This document shows, in pieces, positions 54,730-63,971 of a stretch of 64,000 nucleotides of DNA. The notes below the pieces were generated by a model. That model made no database searches and was not told the DNA's origin. It worked only from the letters and a program-made list of their open reading frames with translations. Position 1 is the stretch's first letter. Every line of letters starts with the position of its first letter. The translations under genes and the position numbers were made by a program. Source of the stretch: Hyphomicrobiales bacterium (lineage in GTDB: Bacteria; Pseudomonadota; Alphaproteobacteria; Rhizobiales; Methyloligellaceae); assembly GCA_021775555.1 (NCBI GenBank), contig JAJFHP010000067.1:32722-96721 (forward strand), read 5' to 3'.

Positions 54730-54860
54730 GCGCTTCCCTATAGATCATATGGGGATTGGAATCTTGAATATGAAGCGGTTTGGGTGGCCTGTTTTTGTGT
54801 GGCAGGGGGGCCACGTTAGACGAATTGGTATTCATCAATACTATATTTGTTTCTTGCGTC

Positions 54861-54975
54861 CAGAGTGAGGCTCTGATCCGATGGTGTTGTGAAGCGATGA
54901 CGGGATTCGATTGCCCGTCAGAGGAGAGAATTAAACCCGGGTGAGGGGCAAAAAGTCACTGTTTCCCAGGGTTTA
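54861..54975 (+). promoter_or_regulatory. Structured leader upstream of the GltD-like/Kor operon
   Basis: Three perfect stems occur in a row in the 295-base gap: CAGAG/CTCTG (54861-54875), TGACGGG/CCCGTCA (54898-54920) and TAAACCC/GGGTTTA (54932-54975, 30-base loop). No T-run follows. It could be an mRNA leader element or a set of operator sites; I do not recognise a known riboswitch class. Confidence 0.4.
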
Positions 54976-55024
54976 TTGTGTAAAGGCCGCAAAGCATGTC
55001 TGCTTGGCCTGAGGTTGTGAGCCT

Positions 55025-56869
55025 ATGAGCTCAGTGGATGTTGCCGTCAAGACCCGCAACTCTATGCGTGCGACGGACATCACTGACCCGAACTATTTCC
55101 ACAAGGTTGTGGATTGCCAATGGGCATGTCCGACCCATACTCCCGTACCTGAATATATTCGCCTGGTTGCGCAGGGCCGGTATACCGATGCCTATATGCT
55201 CAACTGGGAGTCGAATGTCTTTCCCGGCATCCTCGGGCGCACCTGCGACCGGCCCTGTGAGCCGGCCTGCCGGCGTGGCCGGCTTGAAGATAAACCGGTT
55301 GCCATCTGCCGGCTGAAACGCGTGGCAGCAGATTATCGCGGCGATGTTTCAGGACTGCTGCCAAAAATTCCCAAAAAGAAGAACGGCAAACGCATCGCAT
55401 TGCTGGGGGCCGGACCAGCCTCGTTAACGGTCGCACGTGATCTGATGCCGTTGGGATATAGCTGTGTCCTGTTCGAAAAAGATCCGCGCGGCGGCGGGCT
55501 GATGCGCACTAATATTCCGTCCTTCCGCCTACCTGAAAAGGTCATCAACGAAGAAGTCGATATGATCCTCGACATGGGCGTTGAGGCCCGTTTCGGCCAC
55601 GAGGTCACGAGTCTGAAGAGCATCCTTGATGAAGGTTTTGATGGGGTGTTTGTCGGCACCGGGGCACCGCGCGGCAAGGATTTGAACATCCCGGGCCGCG
55701 AGGAGGCAGCCAAAAATATCCATATCGGCATCGACTGGCTCACCTCCGTCGCTTTTGAGCATGTGAAGAAAATAGGCAAGCGCGTCGTCGTGATCGGCGG
55801 TGGCAACACCGCGATGGATTGCTGCCGCTCAGCTATTCGTCTGGGCGGTAAGGACGTGCGCGTCACTGTCCGCTCTCCCCGCGCCGACATGAAAGCGTCC
55901 GACTGGGAAATAGAAGATGCGGAGCGCGAAGGCATCCCGATTTTTGACAATCATCAACCTTCTGAATTCATTGTTGAAAATGGTAAACTGGCGGGTGTTA
56001 AATTTGCCCGTATGAGTGCTGAATATGACAAGGATGGCCGCCGTAAGCTGATCCCCACGGGCGAAGAGTTAATCTTCGAATGTGATGACGTGCTGATGGC
56101 CATCGGCCAGGACAACGCATTCCCCTGGATTGAGCGTGACATTGGTCTTGAGTTTGGCGAGTGGGACATGCCCGTCGTTGACAAGACCACGATGATGTCA
56201 ACGCGCGCGGGCGTGTTCTTTGGAGGTGACGCGGGCTGGGGTCCGGAAAATATCATCTGGGCCGTGGCCCATGGCCACCAGGCGGCCATTTCCATTGACC
56301 TGTATTGTTCCGGACAAAGCCTGACGGCATCGCGTCCCGCTCCAGGCATCAGCCTCGTCAGCCAGAAAATGGGGCTGCATGAATGGTCATACGCCAATGA
56401 CTATTCCGAAGACAGCCGCGTGGCCGTGCCCCATGTTGCCACGAAAAAATCTTTGAAAAATCTCAAGGTCGAGGTTGAACTCGGCTATGACGTGAAACTC
56501 GCTCTGGAAGAGGCAGAGCGCTGTCTGAATTGCGATGTTCAGACCGTGTTTGTCCGCAATCTGTGCATTGAGTGCGATGCCTGCGTTGATATCTGCCCGG
56601 TCGATTGCATCAATTTCACAGCAAATGGCGAAGAGCAGGACCTGCGCCAGTCTTTACGCGTTCCAGCGGTCAATGAGGAGCAGGATCTCTATATCTCTGA
56701 TCAGCTCAAAACCGGCCGCATCATGGCCAAGGATGAGGATCTGTGTCTGCATTGCGGGCTGTGTGCCGAACGCTGCCCGACAGGCGCGTGGGACATGCAG
56801 AAATTCACCTATGTGGAGCGGCAAGCCAATCCGGCGGGCCAGGTCAATTGTATGGCGTATATCTCATGA
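55025..56869 (+). CDS. GltD-like FAD/NAD(P) oxidoreductase with added 4Fe-4S ferredoxin domain
   Basis: The product is 614 residues. The N-terminal Fe-S region has CQWACPTHTPVPEYI and GRTCDRPCEPACRRGRL. FAD and NAD(P) sites are LLGAGPASLTVARDL and VIGGGNTAMDCCRSA. The C-terminal region adds two 4Fe-4S sites, CIECDACVDICPVDCINF and LCLHCGLCAERCPTGAW. The gene is in operon with a 2-oxoacid:ferredoxin oxidoreductase (ATGA overlap). This matches the KorC-type NADP:ferredoxin arm known from Azoarcus-like organisms, so it likely transfers electrons from the reduced oxidoreductase to NAD(P). Confidence 0.88.
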   Translation: MSSVDVAVKTRNSMRATDITDPNYFHKVVDCQWACPTHTPVPEYIRLVAQGRYTDAYMLNWESNVFPGILGRTCDRPCEPACRRGRLEDKPVAICRLKRVAADYRGDVSGLLPKIPKKKNGKRIALLGAGPASLTVARDLMPLGYSCVLFEKDPRGGGLMRTNIPSFRLPEKVINEEVDMILDMGVEARFGHEVTSLKSILDEGFDGVFVGTGAPRGKDLNIPGREEAAKNIHIGIDWLTSVAFEHVKKIGKRVVVIGGGNTAMDCCRSAIRLGGKDVRVTVRSPRADMKASDWEIEDAEREGIPIFDNHQPSEFIVENGKLAGVKFARMSAEYDKDGRRKLIPTGEELIFECDDVLMAIGQDNAFPWIERDIGLEFGEWDMPVVDKTTMMSTRAGVFFGGDAGWGPENIIWAVAHGHQAAISIDLYCSGQSLTASRPAPGISLVSQKMGLHEWSYANDYSEDSRVAVPHVATKKSLKNLKVEVELGYDVKLALEEAERCLNCDVQTVFVRNLCIECDACVDICPVDCINFTANGEEQDLRQSLRVPAVNEEQDLYISDQLKTGRIMAKDEDLCLHCGLCAERCPTGAWDMQKFTYVERQANPAGQVNCMAYIS

Positions 56870-58698
56870 AGAAGATCAACGATTTCGTCGTCAAATTTGC
56901 CAATGTGAATGGCTCCGGCTCCGCCAGCGCCAACTTGCTGTTCGCCAAGGCGCTGTTCCGCATGGGACTCTCGGTGGTGCCCAAAAACGTCTTCCCCTCG
57001 AACATTCAGGGACTGCCCACCTGGTACGAAGTGCGTGTTTCGCAGTCCGGGCGTGGTGCGAGGCGCGGCGGTGTCGATGTCATGGTGGCCATGAATCCGC
57101 AAACCTATGCGCAGGACCTGGCCGATATCGTTCCCGGCGGTTACATGATTTACGATTCCAGTCTGCCGCGACCCTTCCCGCGCGAGGACGTCAACGTGCT
57201 CGGTATCCCCATTGCGCGAATGTGTGCCGATGCCTATGTCAGCCCTCGCGAACGCCAGCTGTTCAAGAATGTGGTCTATGTGGGCGCGCTGACAGCGTTG
57301 CTGGACATGGACTTTAAAGTGGTCAAGCAGACAGTGCGCGACCGCTTTAAAGGCAATGCGAAGCTGGTCGATCCCAATGTCGAAGCCCTCAAGATGGGCC
57401 GTGAATTTGCCCGCCGGAATTTTACCTGTCCGTTGCCAATCAAGGTGAAGAAGGTCAAGGCTGCCAAGGACCGCATCATGATAACCGGCAATGAAGCGGC
57501 CGGGCTTGGATGCCTTTATGCCGGTGCGTCTGTTGCTGCCTGGTACCCGATCACGCCCTCCACGTCATTGGTGGAGGCCTTTGAACGACATGCCAAGAAG
57601 TTCCGGTTGCGGGAAGACGGCACCAGTAATGTGGCAATTGTTCAGGCTGAAGATGAACTGGCTGCAATCGGTATTGTGATTGGTGCGGCTTGGAACGGCG
57701 CCCGGTCTTTTACCTCCACATCGGGTCCAGGCATTTCGCTGATGGGAGAATTTCTCGGGCTTGCTTACTTCGCAGAAGTGCCTTTCGTACTGTTTGACGT
57801 ACAGCGCGGCGGGCCATCCACCGGCATGCCGACGCGAACCCAGCAGTCCGATATAACGACCTGTGCCTACGCATCTCACGGCGATACCAAGCAGGTGCTG
57901 CTGTTCCCCGGCGATCCCAAGGAATGTTTTGACCTGACGGTGGATGCGTTCGATCTGGCAGAGCGTTTGCAAACACCTGTTATTGTCATGAGCGATCTCG
58001 ATATCGGCATGAATGAGTGGGTATGCGATCCACTCGAATGGGACGATAACCGCAAGCATGACCGCGGCAAGGTGATGGATGCGGACATGCTGGATCGGGT
58101 CAAAAATTTCGGCCGCTACTGGGATGTTGATGGTGACGGCATCACTTACCGGACACTGCCAGGCACTCATCCGACCAAGGGCGCTTTTTTCACGCGCGGC
58201 TCATCCCATGATGCCTTTGCTGCTTACACCGAGGATGGTCAGGTGAACGCTGAAAATATGGACCGTCTCACGCGCAAGTTCGAGATGGCCGCAAACCGCT
58301 TGCCCAAGCCCGTCATTCGCAAGACAAGCCGGACAAGCAAGCTCGGCATCATCAATTTCGGCTCCACCGAACCGGCCGTGCGCGAGGCCTGCGATCTGCT
58401 GTCACGCGAGGGCTACAAGCTCAACACCATGCGCCTTCGGGCCTTCCCGTTTGGCAAGGAAGTCGCGAAGTTCGCGAGCCAACATGAACGGATTTTCGTG
58501 GTGGAGCAGAATCGCGATGCGCAGATGCGCTCCCTGCTCATCAACGAGGCTGGAATTTCACCTGAGAAGCTGGTGTCGGTGCTCGACTATGAGGGCATGC
58601 CTCTGACGGCAGGATGGGTGAAGCGTAAAATCGAGGCGGTCATCGAGAGCGATAAATCGGTGGCGCAAGCCATGCAGTTATCCGCCCAGGCGATGTGA
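56866..58698 (+). CDS. 2-oxoacid:ferredoxin oxidoreductase, fused gamma-alpha subunit (second system)
   Basis: The ATG at 56866 overlaps the previous stop as ATGA; the ORF track starts 41 codons too early. The product is 610 residues with a gamma domain (VKFANVNGSGSASANLLFAK, MVAMNPQTYAQDLADIVPGG) and an alpha domain (AAWYPITPSTSLVEAFERHA, AEDELAAIGIVIGAAWNGAR, DVQRGGPSTGMPTRTQQSDI). It differs strongly from the other alpha subunit at 45247, so it is a distinct enzyme and not a recent copy. Confidence 0.9.
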   Translation: MKKINDFVVKFANVNGSGSASANLLFAKALFRMGLSVVPKNVFPSNIQGLPTWYEVRVSQSGRGARRGGVDVMVAMNPQTYAQDLADIVPGGYMIYDSSLPRPFPREDVNVLGIPIARMCADAYVSPRERQLFKNVVYVGALTALLDMDFKVVKQTVRDRFKGNAKLVDPNVEALKMGREFARRNFTCPLPIKVKKVKAAKDRIMITGNEAAGLGCLYAGASVAAWYPITPSTSLVEAFERHAKKFRLREDGTSNVAIVQAEDELAAIGIVIGAAWNGARSFTSTSGPGISLMGEFLGLAYFAEVPFVLFDVQRGGPSTGMPTRTQQSDITTCAYASHGDTKQVLLFPGDPKECFDLTVDAFDLAERLQTPVIVMSDLDIGMNEWVCDPLEWDDNRKHDRGKVMDADMLDRVKNFGRYWDVDGDGITYRTLPGTHPTKGAFFTRGSSHDAFAAYTEDGQVNAENMDRLTRKFEMAANRLPKPVIRKTSRTSKLGIINFGSTEPAVREACDLLSREGYKLNTMRLRAFPFGKEVAKFASQHERIFVVEQNRDAQMRSLLINEAGISPEKLVSVLDYEGMPLTAGWVKRKIEAVIESDKSVAQAMQLSAQAM

Positions 58699-58709
58699 GG
58701 GTTTAAAGC

Positions 58710-59765
58710 ATGACCTACATGAAGAAGCCGAATGTCCGCCATCCGGGCCTGCGCAAGAATGAGTTGGGTCTCACGCGGCGCGACTACGAGGGCCTTGTCT
58801 CAACGCTGTGTGCGGGGTGTGGTCACGACTCGATTTCGGCCGCCATCATTGAAGCCTGCTTTGAGCTTGATCTGCCCGCACACCGGTTGGCGAAACTTTC
58901 CGGTATTGGCTGTTCTTCCAAGACACCGACTTATTTTCTCAACCGCAGCCATGGCTTCAACTCGGTGCATGGCCGGATGCCCTCGATTGCGACCGGTGCC
59001 AACCTGGCAAACCGCGACTTGATTTATCTCGGTGTTTCGGGCGATGGCGATACGGCATCTATTGGCTTGGGGCAATTCTGTCACGCCATGCGACGTCGTG
59101 TAAACATGATCTATATTGTTGAAAACAATGGCACTTATGGACTGACCAAGGGTCAATTCTCGGCCACGAGCGACCGTGTGTCCAAGTCCAAGAAGGGGGA
59201 AGCTAACCTGTTTGAGGCGATAGACCTCTGCACGCTGGCCATTCATCTGGGTGCTGGTTTCGTGGCACGGGGTTTTTCCGGCGACAAGAACCACTTGGTA
59301 CCGCTCATCAAGGCGGCATTCCGTTATAACGGGTTCGCTTTTATCGACATCGTTTCACCCTGCGTCACTTTCAATGACCACGAGGATTCAACCAAGTCTT
59401 ATGACTATGTGCGCGCGCATAACGAGGCCATGGACCGGCTCGACCTGGTGCCGGAGCGCGAGGAAATTACCGCGCAGGCAGAAGAAGGCCAGACCACGAC
59501 AGTACGCATGCATGACGGCTCACTGATGCGTCTTCACAAGCTGGACGACAGCTATGATCCGCGCGATTCCGAAAGTGCACTGACCACCCTGCGCAAGCGC
59601 TACGCCAAGGGGCAGGTGGTCACGGGGCTGCTCCATATCGATGACCAGGACACCGATTTACACAAGTTGCTGGGCACTACAAGTCAGCCCCTGAACGCGG
59701 TGCCGATGAGCGAGCTGTGCCCTGGCAATGCGGAGCTGGCGAAGATCAACAAGGGCTTTCGGTAA
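58710..59765 (+). CDS. 2-oxoacid:ferredoxin oxidoreductase, beta subunit (second system)
   Basis: This 351-residue subunit has STLCAGCGHDSISAAIIEAC, GVSGDGDTASIGLGQFCHAM and IVENNGTYGLTKGQFSATSD, the thiamine diphosphate-binding blocks. It starts 11 bases after the alpha gene and completes the three-gene module. The substrate may be 2-oxoglutarate, pyruvate or an aryl-type oxoacid; the sequence alone does not decide. Confidence 0.9.
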   Translation: MTYMKKPNVRHPGLRKNELGLTRRDYEGLVSTLCAGCGHDSISAAIIEACFELDLPAHRLAKLSGIGCSSKTPTYFLNRSHGFNSVHGRMPSIATGANLANRDLIYLGVSGDGDTASIGLGQFCHAMRRRVNMIYIVENNGTYGLTKGQFSATSDRVSKSKKGEANLFEAIDLCTLAIHLGAGFVARGFSGDKNHLVPLIKAAFRYNGFAFIDIVSPCVTFNDHEDSTKSYDYVRAHNEAMDRLDLVPEREEITAQAEEGQTTTVRMHDGSLMRLHKLDDSYDPRDSESALTTLRKRYAKGQVVTGLLHIDDQDTDLHKLLGTTSQPLNAVPMSELCPGNAELAKINKGFR

Positions 59766-59785
59766 TACCCGGAACAACCTGACGA

Positions 59786-60982
59786 TCAGGGCTTAGCAAT
59801 CACTCTCGCTGCGACTAGTGACAGGAATGCAAGGATCGTCATGGCGAATGCAAACTCGATAACCCGGTCATAGCCTCCAATTTCCCAGACGAAAGATCCG
59901 ACCGTCGGGGCAAATGCGTAACCGACCAGATATACGGCAGCCAGAATTCCGGCAACGAGACCAAAATCCTGCCGCCCGAGATATTCGGCAATGATGACTG
60001 GTCGTAAAATGCTGACCACGCCGTGTCCCGCTCCCTGAAAGAGAACGAAACCAACGAGTAGGGCAGGGACTGCAGCCGCGCCGTAGAGGAAAAGGGCAGC
60101 AGTTGAGGCGGCAAGAGTGCAGACGATAAACATGGCGCTGGTTGAAACGTGACGCTCGGCAGTCATCATGGCGAGGCGTCCAGACACCTGCATCGGACCG
60201 ATCATCGAAATGGCAAGGATTGCAGTTTCTTTATGAACTCCACGCTCGTCCAGCAAGGGCAGCAGATGGTTGATGAGAATTCCATGATTGAACGCCATAC
60301 CGATGAAGCAAATGACGAGGCACCAGAACAGCGGAGAGCGAAAGAGACGCAGGGCTGCTTCTGTCTTGCGCCCTGGCGGTAGCAATGTTTCACGAGGTTG
60401 GTCATCAGCCTTGCCGCAGGCATGCCAGAATAAGGGTGCTGCAATGAATATGATGACTGCGGCGAATACCAGAAGTGTCCCGCGCCAGCCTATGGTAGCG
60501 GACAGAGCGTTCGCGCTTGGAAATGAGACCGTGCCCGCAAGCCCGGCAACCAGGGTCACCAATGTGATTGCGCGTTTGGCCTGGTCACCCATGGTACGGG
60601 TGAGAACTGCAAAGCAGGCATCATAAAGACTGCCCGCCATGGCAAAACCGATCAGTATCCACACAGCATAGAATTGCCAGAGTTGCGTCACCTGTGAGAG
60701 CAAAACAAGCAGGAACGCGCCAAACAGCGCACTTCCGGTGAGTTGGATACGACCTTTGCCTCGATCAATGATGCGACCGGCAATAGGCGCTGAAGCTGCT
60801 GAAACAAGCAATGAGATCGTTAGTGCGCCGGTGAGTTCCGTTTTTGACCAGCCAAAGTCCTTCTCCCATTCGAGCAGAAGGGCCGGGAAGGAATAGTAGA
60901 GTGCTGCCCAAACGATAGTTTCCGCAACAGCGAGGGGCCATACGATGCGGCGGAATGCATGGGGCGAAGTTTTAGGGTTCAT
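59786..60982 (-). CDS. Major facilitator superfamily transporter
   Basis: The ATG at 60982 (MNPKTSPHAF) is used instead of TTG 60994; neither has a clear RBS. The 398-residue protein has about twelve spans, with the family loop GRIIDRGKGRIQLTG after span 2. It resembles monocarboxylate/oxalate-formate antiporter-like MFS proteins. It converges on the Kor-like operon (20 bases between stops). The substrate is unknown. Confidence 0.87.
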   Translation of the reverse strand: MNPKTSPHAFRRIVWPLAVAETIVWAALYYSFPALLLEWEKDFGWSKTELTGALTISLLVSAASAPIAGRIIDRGKGRIQLTGSALFGAFLLVLLSQVTQLWQFYAVWILIGFAMAGSLYDACFAVLTRTMGDQAKRAITLVTLVAGLAGTVSFPSANALSATIGWRGTLLVFAAVIIFIAAPLFWHACGKADDQPRETLLPPGRKTEAALRLFRSPLFWCLVICFIGMAFNHGILINHLLPLLDERGVHKETAILAISMIGPMQVSGRLAMMTAERHVSTSAMFIVCTLAASTAALFLYGAAAVPALLVGFVLFQGAGHGVVSILRPVIIAEYLGRQDFGLVAGILAAVYLVGYAFAPTVGSFVWEIGGYDRVIEFAFAMTILAFLSLVAARVIAKP

Positions 60983-61027
60983 ACGTGTAGGCAAGATCGT
61001 AAATCGAATCCCAATCAGAATGCTCTA

Positions 61028-63151
61028 CTATGCCACCTTTGTTTGCACTAATCCTGTTTGTGCTTCCAGTTTTTCTTCTGGCCCTGCAATCGGCAGGCAT
61101 ATGGTGAATGTGCTGCCTTCGCCCTTCTTGCTCTTAGCATTAAACGAACCGCCATGCATCTCAACCAGCGTTTTCACCAGATTGAGACCGATACCAGTAC
61201 CGCTCGTTCCTGTAGAGGTCCTGGCCCGGAAGAACCGCTCCCCGATTTGGCCTATTTCATCCTCGTCAATACCAATGCCATTATCACGTACTGAGAAAAC
61301 CACTTGTTGAGAGTCCGTTTGCCCTTTTACCTCGATATCGGGTGCATCTGGTGAATACTTCAACGCATTGGACAGGAGATTGGTGAATACCTGTTCCAGG
61401 GCGTGGGAATCGGCCTGTATGGTGTCAGGTATATCAGCCAGATCGCATGAGATGATATGGGCATTAGCGAGATCCTGCTGACGCATGCATACCTCGTGAA
61501 TGACCTGCTTGATATTGCAAGGTTCAATCACAATATCGATCTTTCCTTCTTCCATGCGCGCTGCAGTGAGGGTGCTTTCCATCAGCCGTGTCATACGCTG
61601 GACGGCACTCCTGATCTTCTGGACCCTCTCAACAGCATCGTCTGGAGTGAGCTTGTTTTTGTCGGCCCGGCTCTTCATGCGCTGTGCGGTTGCGTCGATA
61701 ATGGCCAAAGGGGTGCGGAACTCATGACTGGCCATGGAAACAAACTCGCGCTGCAGTTTATTAAGTTTCTGCTCCTTGGCTAAAGCTTCTTCCAATTCTT
61801 TGGCCTGGCCTTTTAATTCCTGCGTAGCAGTATCGACCAGTTCTTGAAGATGGTCGCGATGGTTTACAAGTTCAGCCTGATCGCGAACCTCCTGCGTCTT
61901 GTCAGAACCTGTACCGTGATAGCCCTTGAATTTACCGTTTTCATCAAATACCGGCCGCCCACTGATCGTCCAGTGCCGTGTCTCTCCGTTTTCGTTTTTC
62001 AAGGTGTAGTTGAAGTCACGGAAAGGAAGTTCATCCCTTAGGTTGGCCAAATGGGTATCCCAGTCAGCTATGGCATCCTTGCTGATCTGATCATGTGTTT
62101 TCCCAAGAAGTTGTTTCTTGGGAAACCCTGAGGCTTGCTGGAAGCGGTCTGAGAGGTAGGTGAAGCGTAAGTTTTCATCGCATTCCCATATCCAGTCAGA
62201 GGATACCTCCACAATGTTACGGAAACGCTGCTCACTATGATGTAGCTGATGTTCTCTTTGCTTAAGCTTCATCAGGCTGTGTTTGAAAATGACGTAGGAT
62301 CTGGCAACAGCGCCGATCTCATCTTTGTTATGCACTTTGACATCGACGGACATATCGTCTGCACTGAGTGCATCAAGGCCGGTAACGATCTCACCAAGCG
62401 GGCGTATAATACTGCGACTAACCAGGAAGACGGCAACAACAGTGCCGATGACAATGGCAACGCCTGTTAACGTCGTCAGCAGTATAAAGGCGAAGCTTTC
62501 TCTCTCTTCAGCCTCTCTAGCTGCGCTCTTGGTTAAACCTCCTACGTTGGCAACCAGTTGTTCCAAGTGGCTGGTGAGGCTTTCTTCCTCGACCTCAATT
62601 ATGGGTAACTGTGTGAAAGCCTGTTCGATCTTACCTTCATCAACCAACGTGAGTGTCTGCGTGGTAAGCCGGTCATACTCCATGTGCTTCGTGCTGAGCC
62701 AGCCAAGCATGGTCACTACTCTCTGATATTCCTGTCGCTCTTTTACCGATGTGGAAGTATCAACTGAGCTTTGTGCAATAAACTTCACCTGGTCGAATTC
62801 CTGATCGACCTTGGTGATCAATTTCTTAAATTCCTGGACTGTTTCATCAAACTCGTTGGAGGCTGCTCCGGAATGCCCCTTCACCTTTTCACCGGCACGG
62901 AAGGCACGCTCGAAGGTGATCACTTGTTTGATCTGGTGGATGGTAATCTTGGTCAGGGCATCAGCCAACGGAATGTTGCGTTGTGCGATTCCTTCGATCT
63001 CAACGCTGATTTTGCTCATCTGCCAAATGCCAATGCCAGCCACCATAGTGAGCAGCCCAAGGCAGAACGCCACGAGAGTAAAAATTCTGGTTTTGATTTT
63101 CATAGAGCTGCCGGTGGGCGTAGGGACTAGCAGCTCGTATTTTTTTTCCAT
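61028..63151 (-). CDS. Orphan membrane sensor histidine kinase with HAMP and PAS domains
   Basis: The product is 707 residues from ATG 63151; ATG 63103 (MKIKTRIF) has no visible RBS. One span near 20-45 and another near 221-246 bracket a helical periplasmic sensor domain of the four-helix-bundle type. A HAMP region (about 247-300), a PAS domain (about 310-430, WECDENLRFTYLSDRFQQAS) and a coiled linker lead to the H-box FVSMASHEFRTPLAII, N-box NLLSNALKYSPDA and G-boxes VRDNGIGID and TGIGLNLVKTLVEMHGG. No response regulator is adjacent. Confidence 0.92.
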   Translation of the reverse strand: MEKKYELLVPTPTGSSMKIKTRIFTLVAFCLGLLTMVAGIGIWQMSKISVEIEGIAQRNIPLADALTKITIHQIKQVITFERAFRAGEKVKGHSGAASNEFDETVQEFKKLITKVDQEFDQVKFIAQSSVDTSTSVKERQEYQRVVTMLGWLSTKHMEYDRLTTQTLTLVDEGKIEQAFTQLPIIEVEEESLTSHLEQLVANVGGLTKSAAREAEERESFAFILLTTLTGVAIVIGTVVAVFLVSRSIIRPLGEIVTGLDALSADDMSVDVKVHNKDEIGAVARSYVIFKHSLMKLKQREHQLHHSEQRFRNIVEVSSDWIWECDENLRFTYLSDRFQQASGFPKKQLLGKTHDQISKDAIADWDTHLANLRDELPFRDFNYTLKNENGETRHWTISGRPVFDENGKFKGYHGTGSDKTQEVRDQAELVNHRDHLQELVDTATQELKGQAKELEEALAKEQKLNKLQREFVSMASHEFRTPLAIIDATAQRMKSRADKNKLTPDDAVERVQKIRSAVQRMTRLMESTLTAARMEEGKIDIVIEPCNIKQVIHEVCMRQQDLANAHIISCDLADIPDTIQADSHALEQVFTNLLSNALKYSPDAPDIEVKGQTDSQQVVFSVRDNGIGIDEDEIGQIGERFFRARTSTGTSGTGIGLNLVKTLVEMHGGSFNAKSKKGEGSTFTICLPIAGPEEKLEAQTGLVQTKVA

Positions 63152-63173
63152 TTGATTTTCACTGAAAAATATT

Positions 63174-63196
63174 TTCCCAAATTCAAAGTTTGGGAA
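63174..63196. promoter_or_regulatory. Inverted repeat just before the histidine kinase start
   Basis: TTCCCAAA and TTTGGGAA, separated by seven bases, lie 22-45 bases upstream of the kinase start. This is a candidate operator or 5' leader hairpin. Confidence 0.35.
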
Positions 63197-63412
63197 TATC
63201 CCAGTAGAAAAAACCAGAAATTTGTAAATTAATTCTTATGTAAAAGCAGAATTAGTTTGCCAAGGACTTGGTGCCTTCCCCCCGCAACAGCTTCATATGA
63301 GCATAAATTCTGGTACAGCAGTTGCCGAGCACCAGTAATCGCAAGTTGGGTAACTTACTGAGTGTGATCAGTGAGAGCATGTTAATGCATGCCACCAACG
63401 GCGACGCGGGAG

Positions 63413-63439
63413 AGCAGCTATCGCCGCCGGCTAGCTGCT
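63413..63439 (-). terminator. Hairpin just after the TauC-like fragment
   Basis: AGCAGCTA and TAGCTGCT form a perfect eight-pair stem with an 11-base loop, two bases beyond the TauC-like stop. No T-run follows on the minus strand, so it is a possible weak terminator. The remainder of the 290-base gap to the kinase shows nothing else I could support. Confidence 0.4.
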
Positions 63440-63441
63440 TG

Positions 63442-63786
63442 TTAGACGCGTCCCTTCCAGGGAACGACTTTGCGCTCGATCCACCGCATTAGTAAATCGA
63501 ATGAGTAGGCAATGATGCCGATCACCACGATTCCCATGACGACAACAGATGTCACCAGGAATTCCGAGGCGCTCATGATCATGGCGCCTAAACCTTTCTG
63601 GGTGGCGACCACTTCAGCTGCAACCAGCGTCGTCCAGCCAAAACCGACGCCGATGCGCGTACCGGTCAGGATTTCCGGCATCGCGCCCTTGAGGATAACA
63701 TGCCACAGCACCTGTGCTCGGCTGGCGGACAACTGAAACAGCAACTCACGCATCGTCTGGTCCCACCGAAACCTGACAATTGGCTC
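63442..63786 (-). pseudogene. C-terminal fragment of a TauC/SsuC-like ABC permease
   Basis: Only the last part of a nitrate/sulfonate/taurine-type permease remains: a degenerate EAA loop (LFQLSASRAQVLWHVILKG), then TGTRIGVGFGWTTLVAAEVV, GLGAMIMSASEFLVTSVVVM and the end WIERKVVPWKGR. The first about 53 residues of the ORF-track protein (63787-63945) have no permease-like character, so the upstream half is lost or out of frame. Matching ATPase and binding-protein genes are not on the minus strand side. Therefore I call it a truncated remnant. Confidence 0.75.
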
Positions 63787-63971
63787 TAGGATGAGTCCAA
63801 AATAGAAAGGTAGCTTGAGAGCAGACTTTGAACAAGTCGGCAGATTCTTGCGTGTCGGGCCGGTGGATAGGCATTTTGCCGAGATAACCCGCTTATCCGA
63901 CAGGCAGATGAGCGGGTGAGCGCATTTAGAGAAACCATTACACAAGAACCATCATAAAGGGAGGATAGACC

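Noticed and set aside
54898-54975. SAM-II or similar riboswitch upstream of the Kor operon
   Set aside because: Stem-loops are present, but the conserved pseudoknot bases of known classes did not match and the operon is not a methionine gene.
63425-63447. Integron attC-like GTTAGAC core
   Set aside because: The core-like heptamer is present, but no matching inverse core or paired R/L boxes were found; only a simple eight-pair hairpin.
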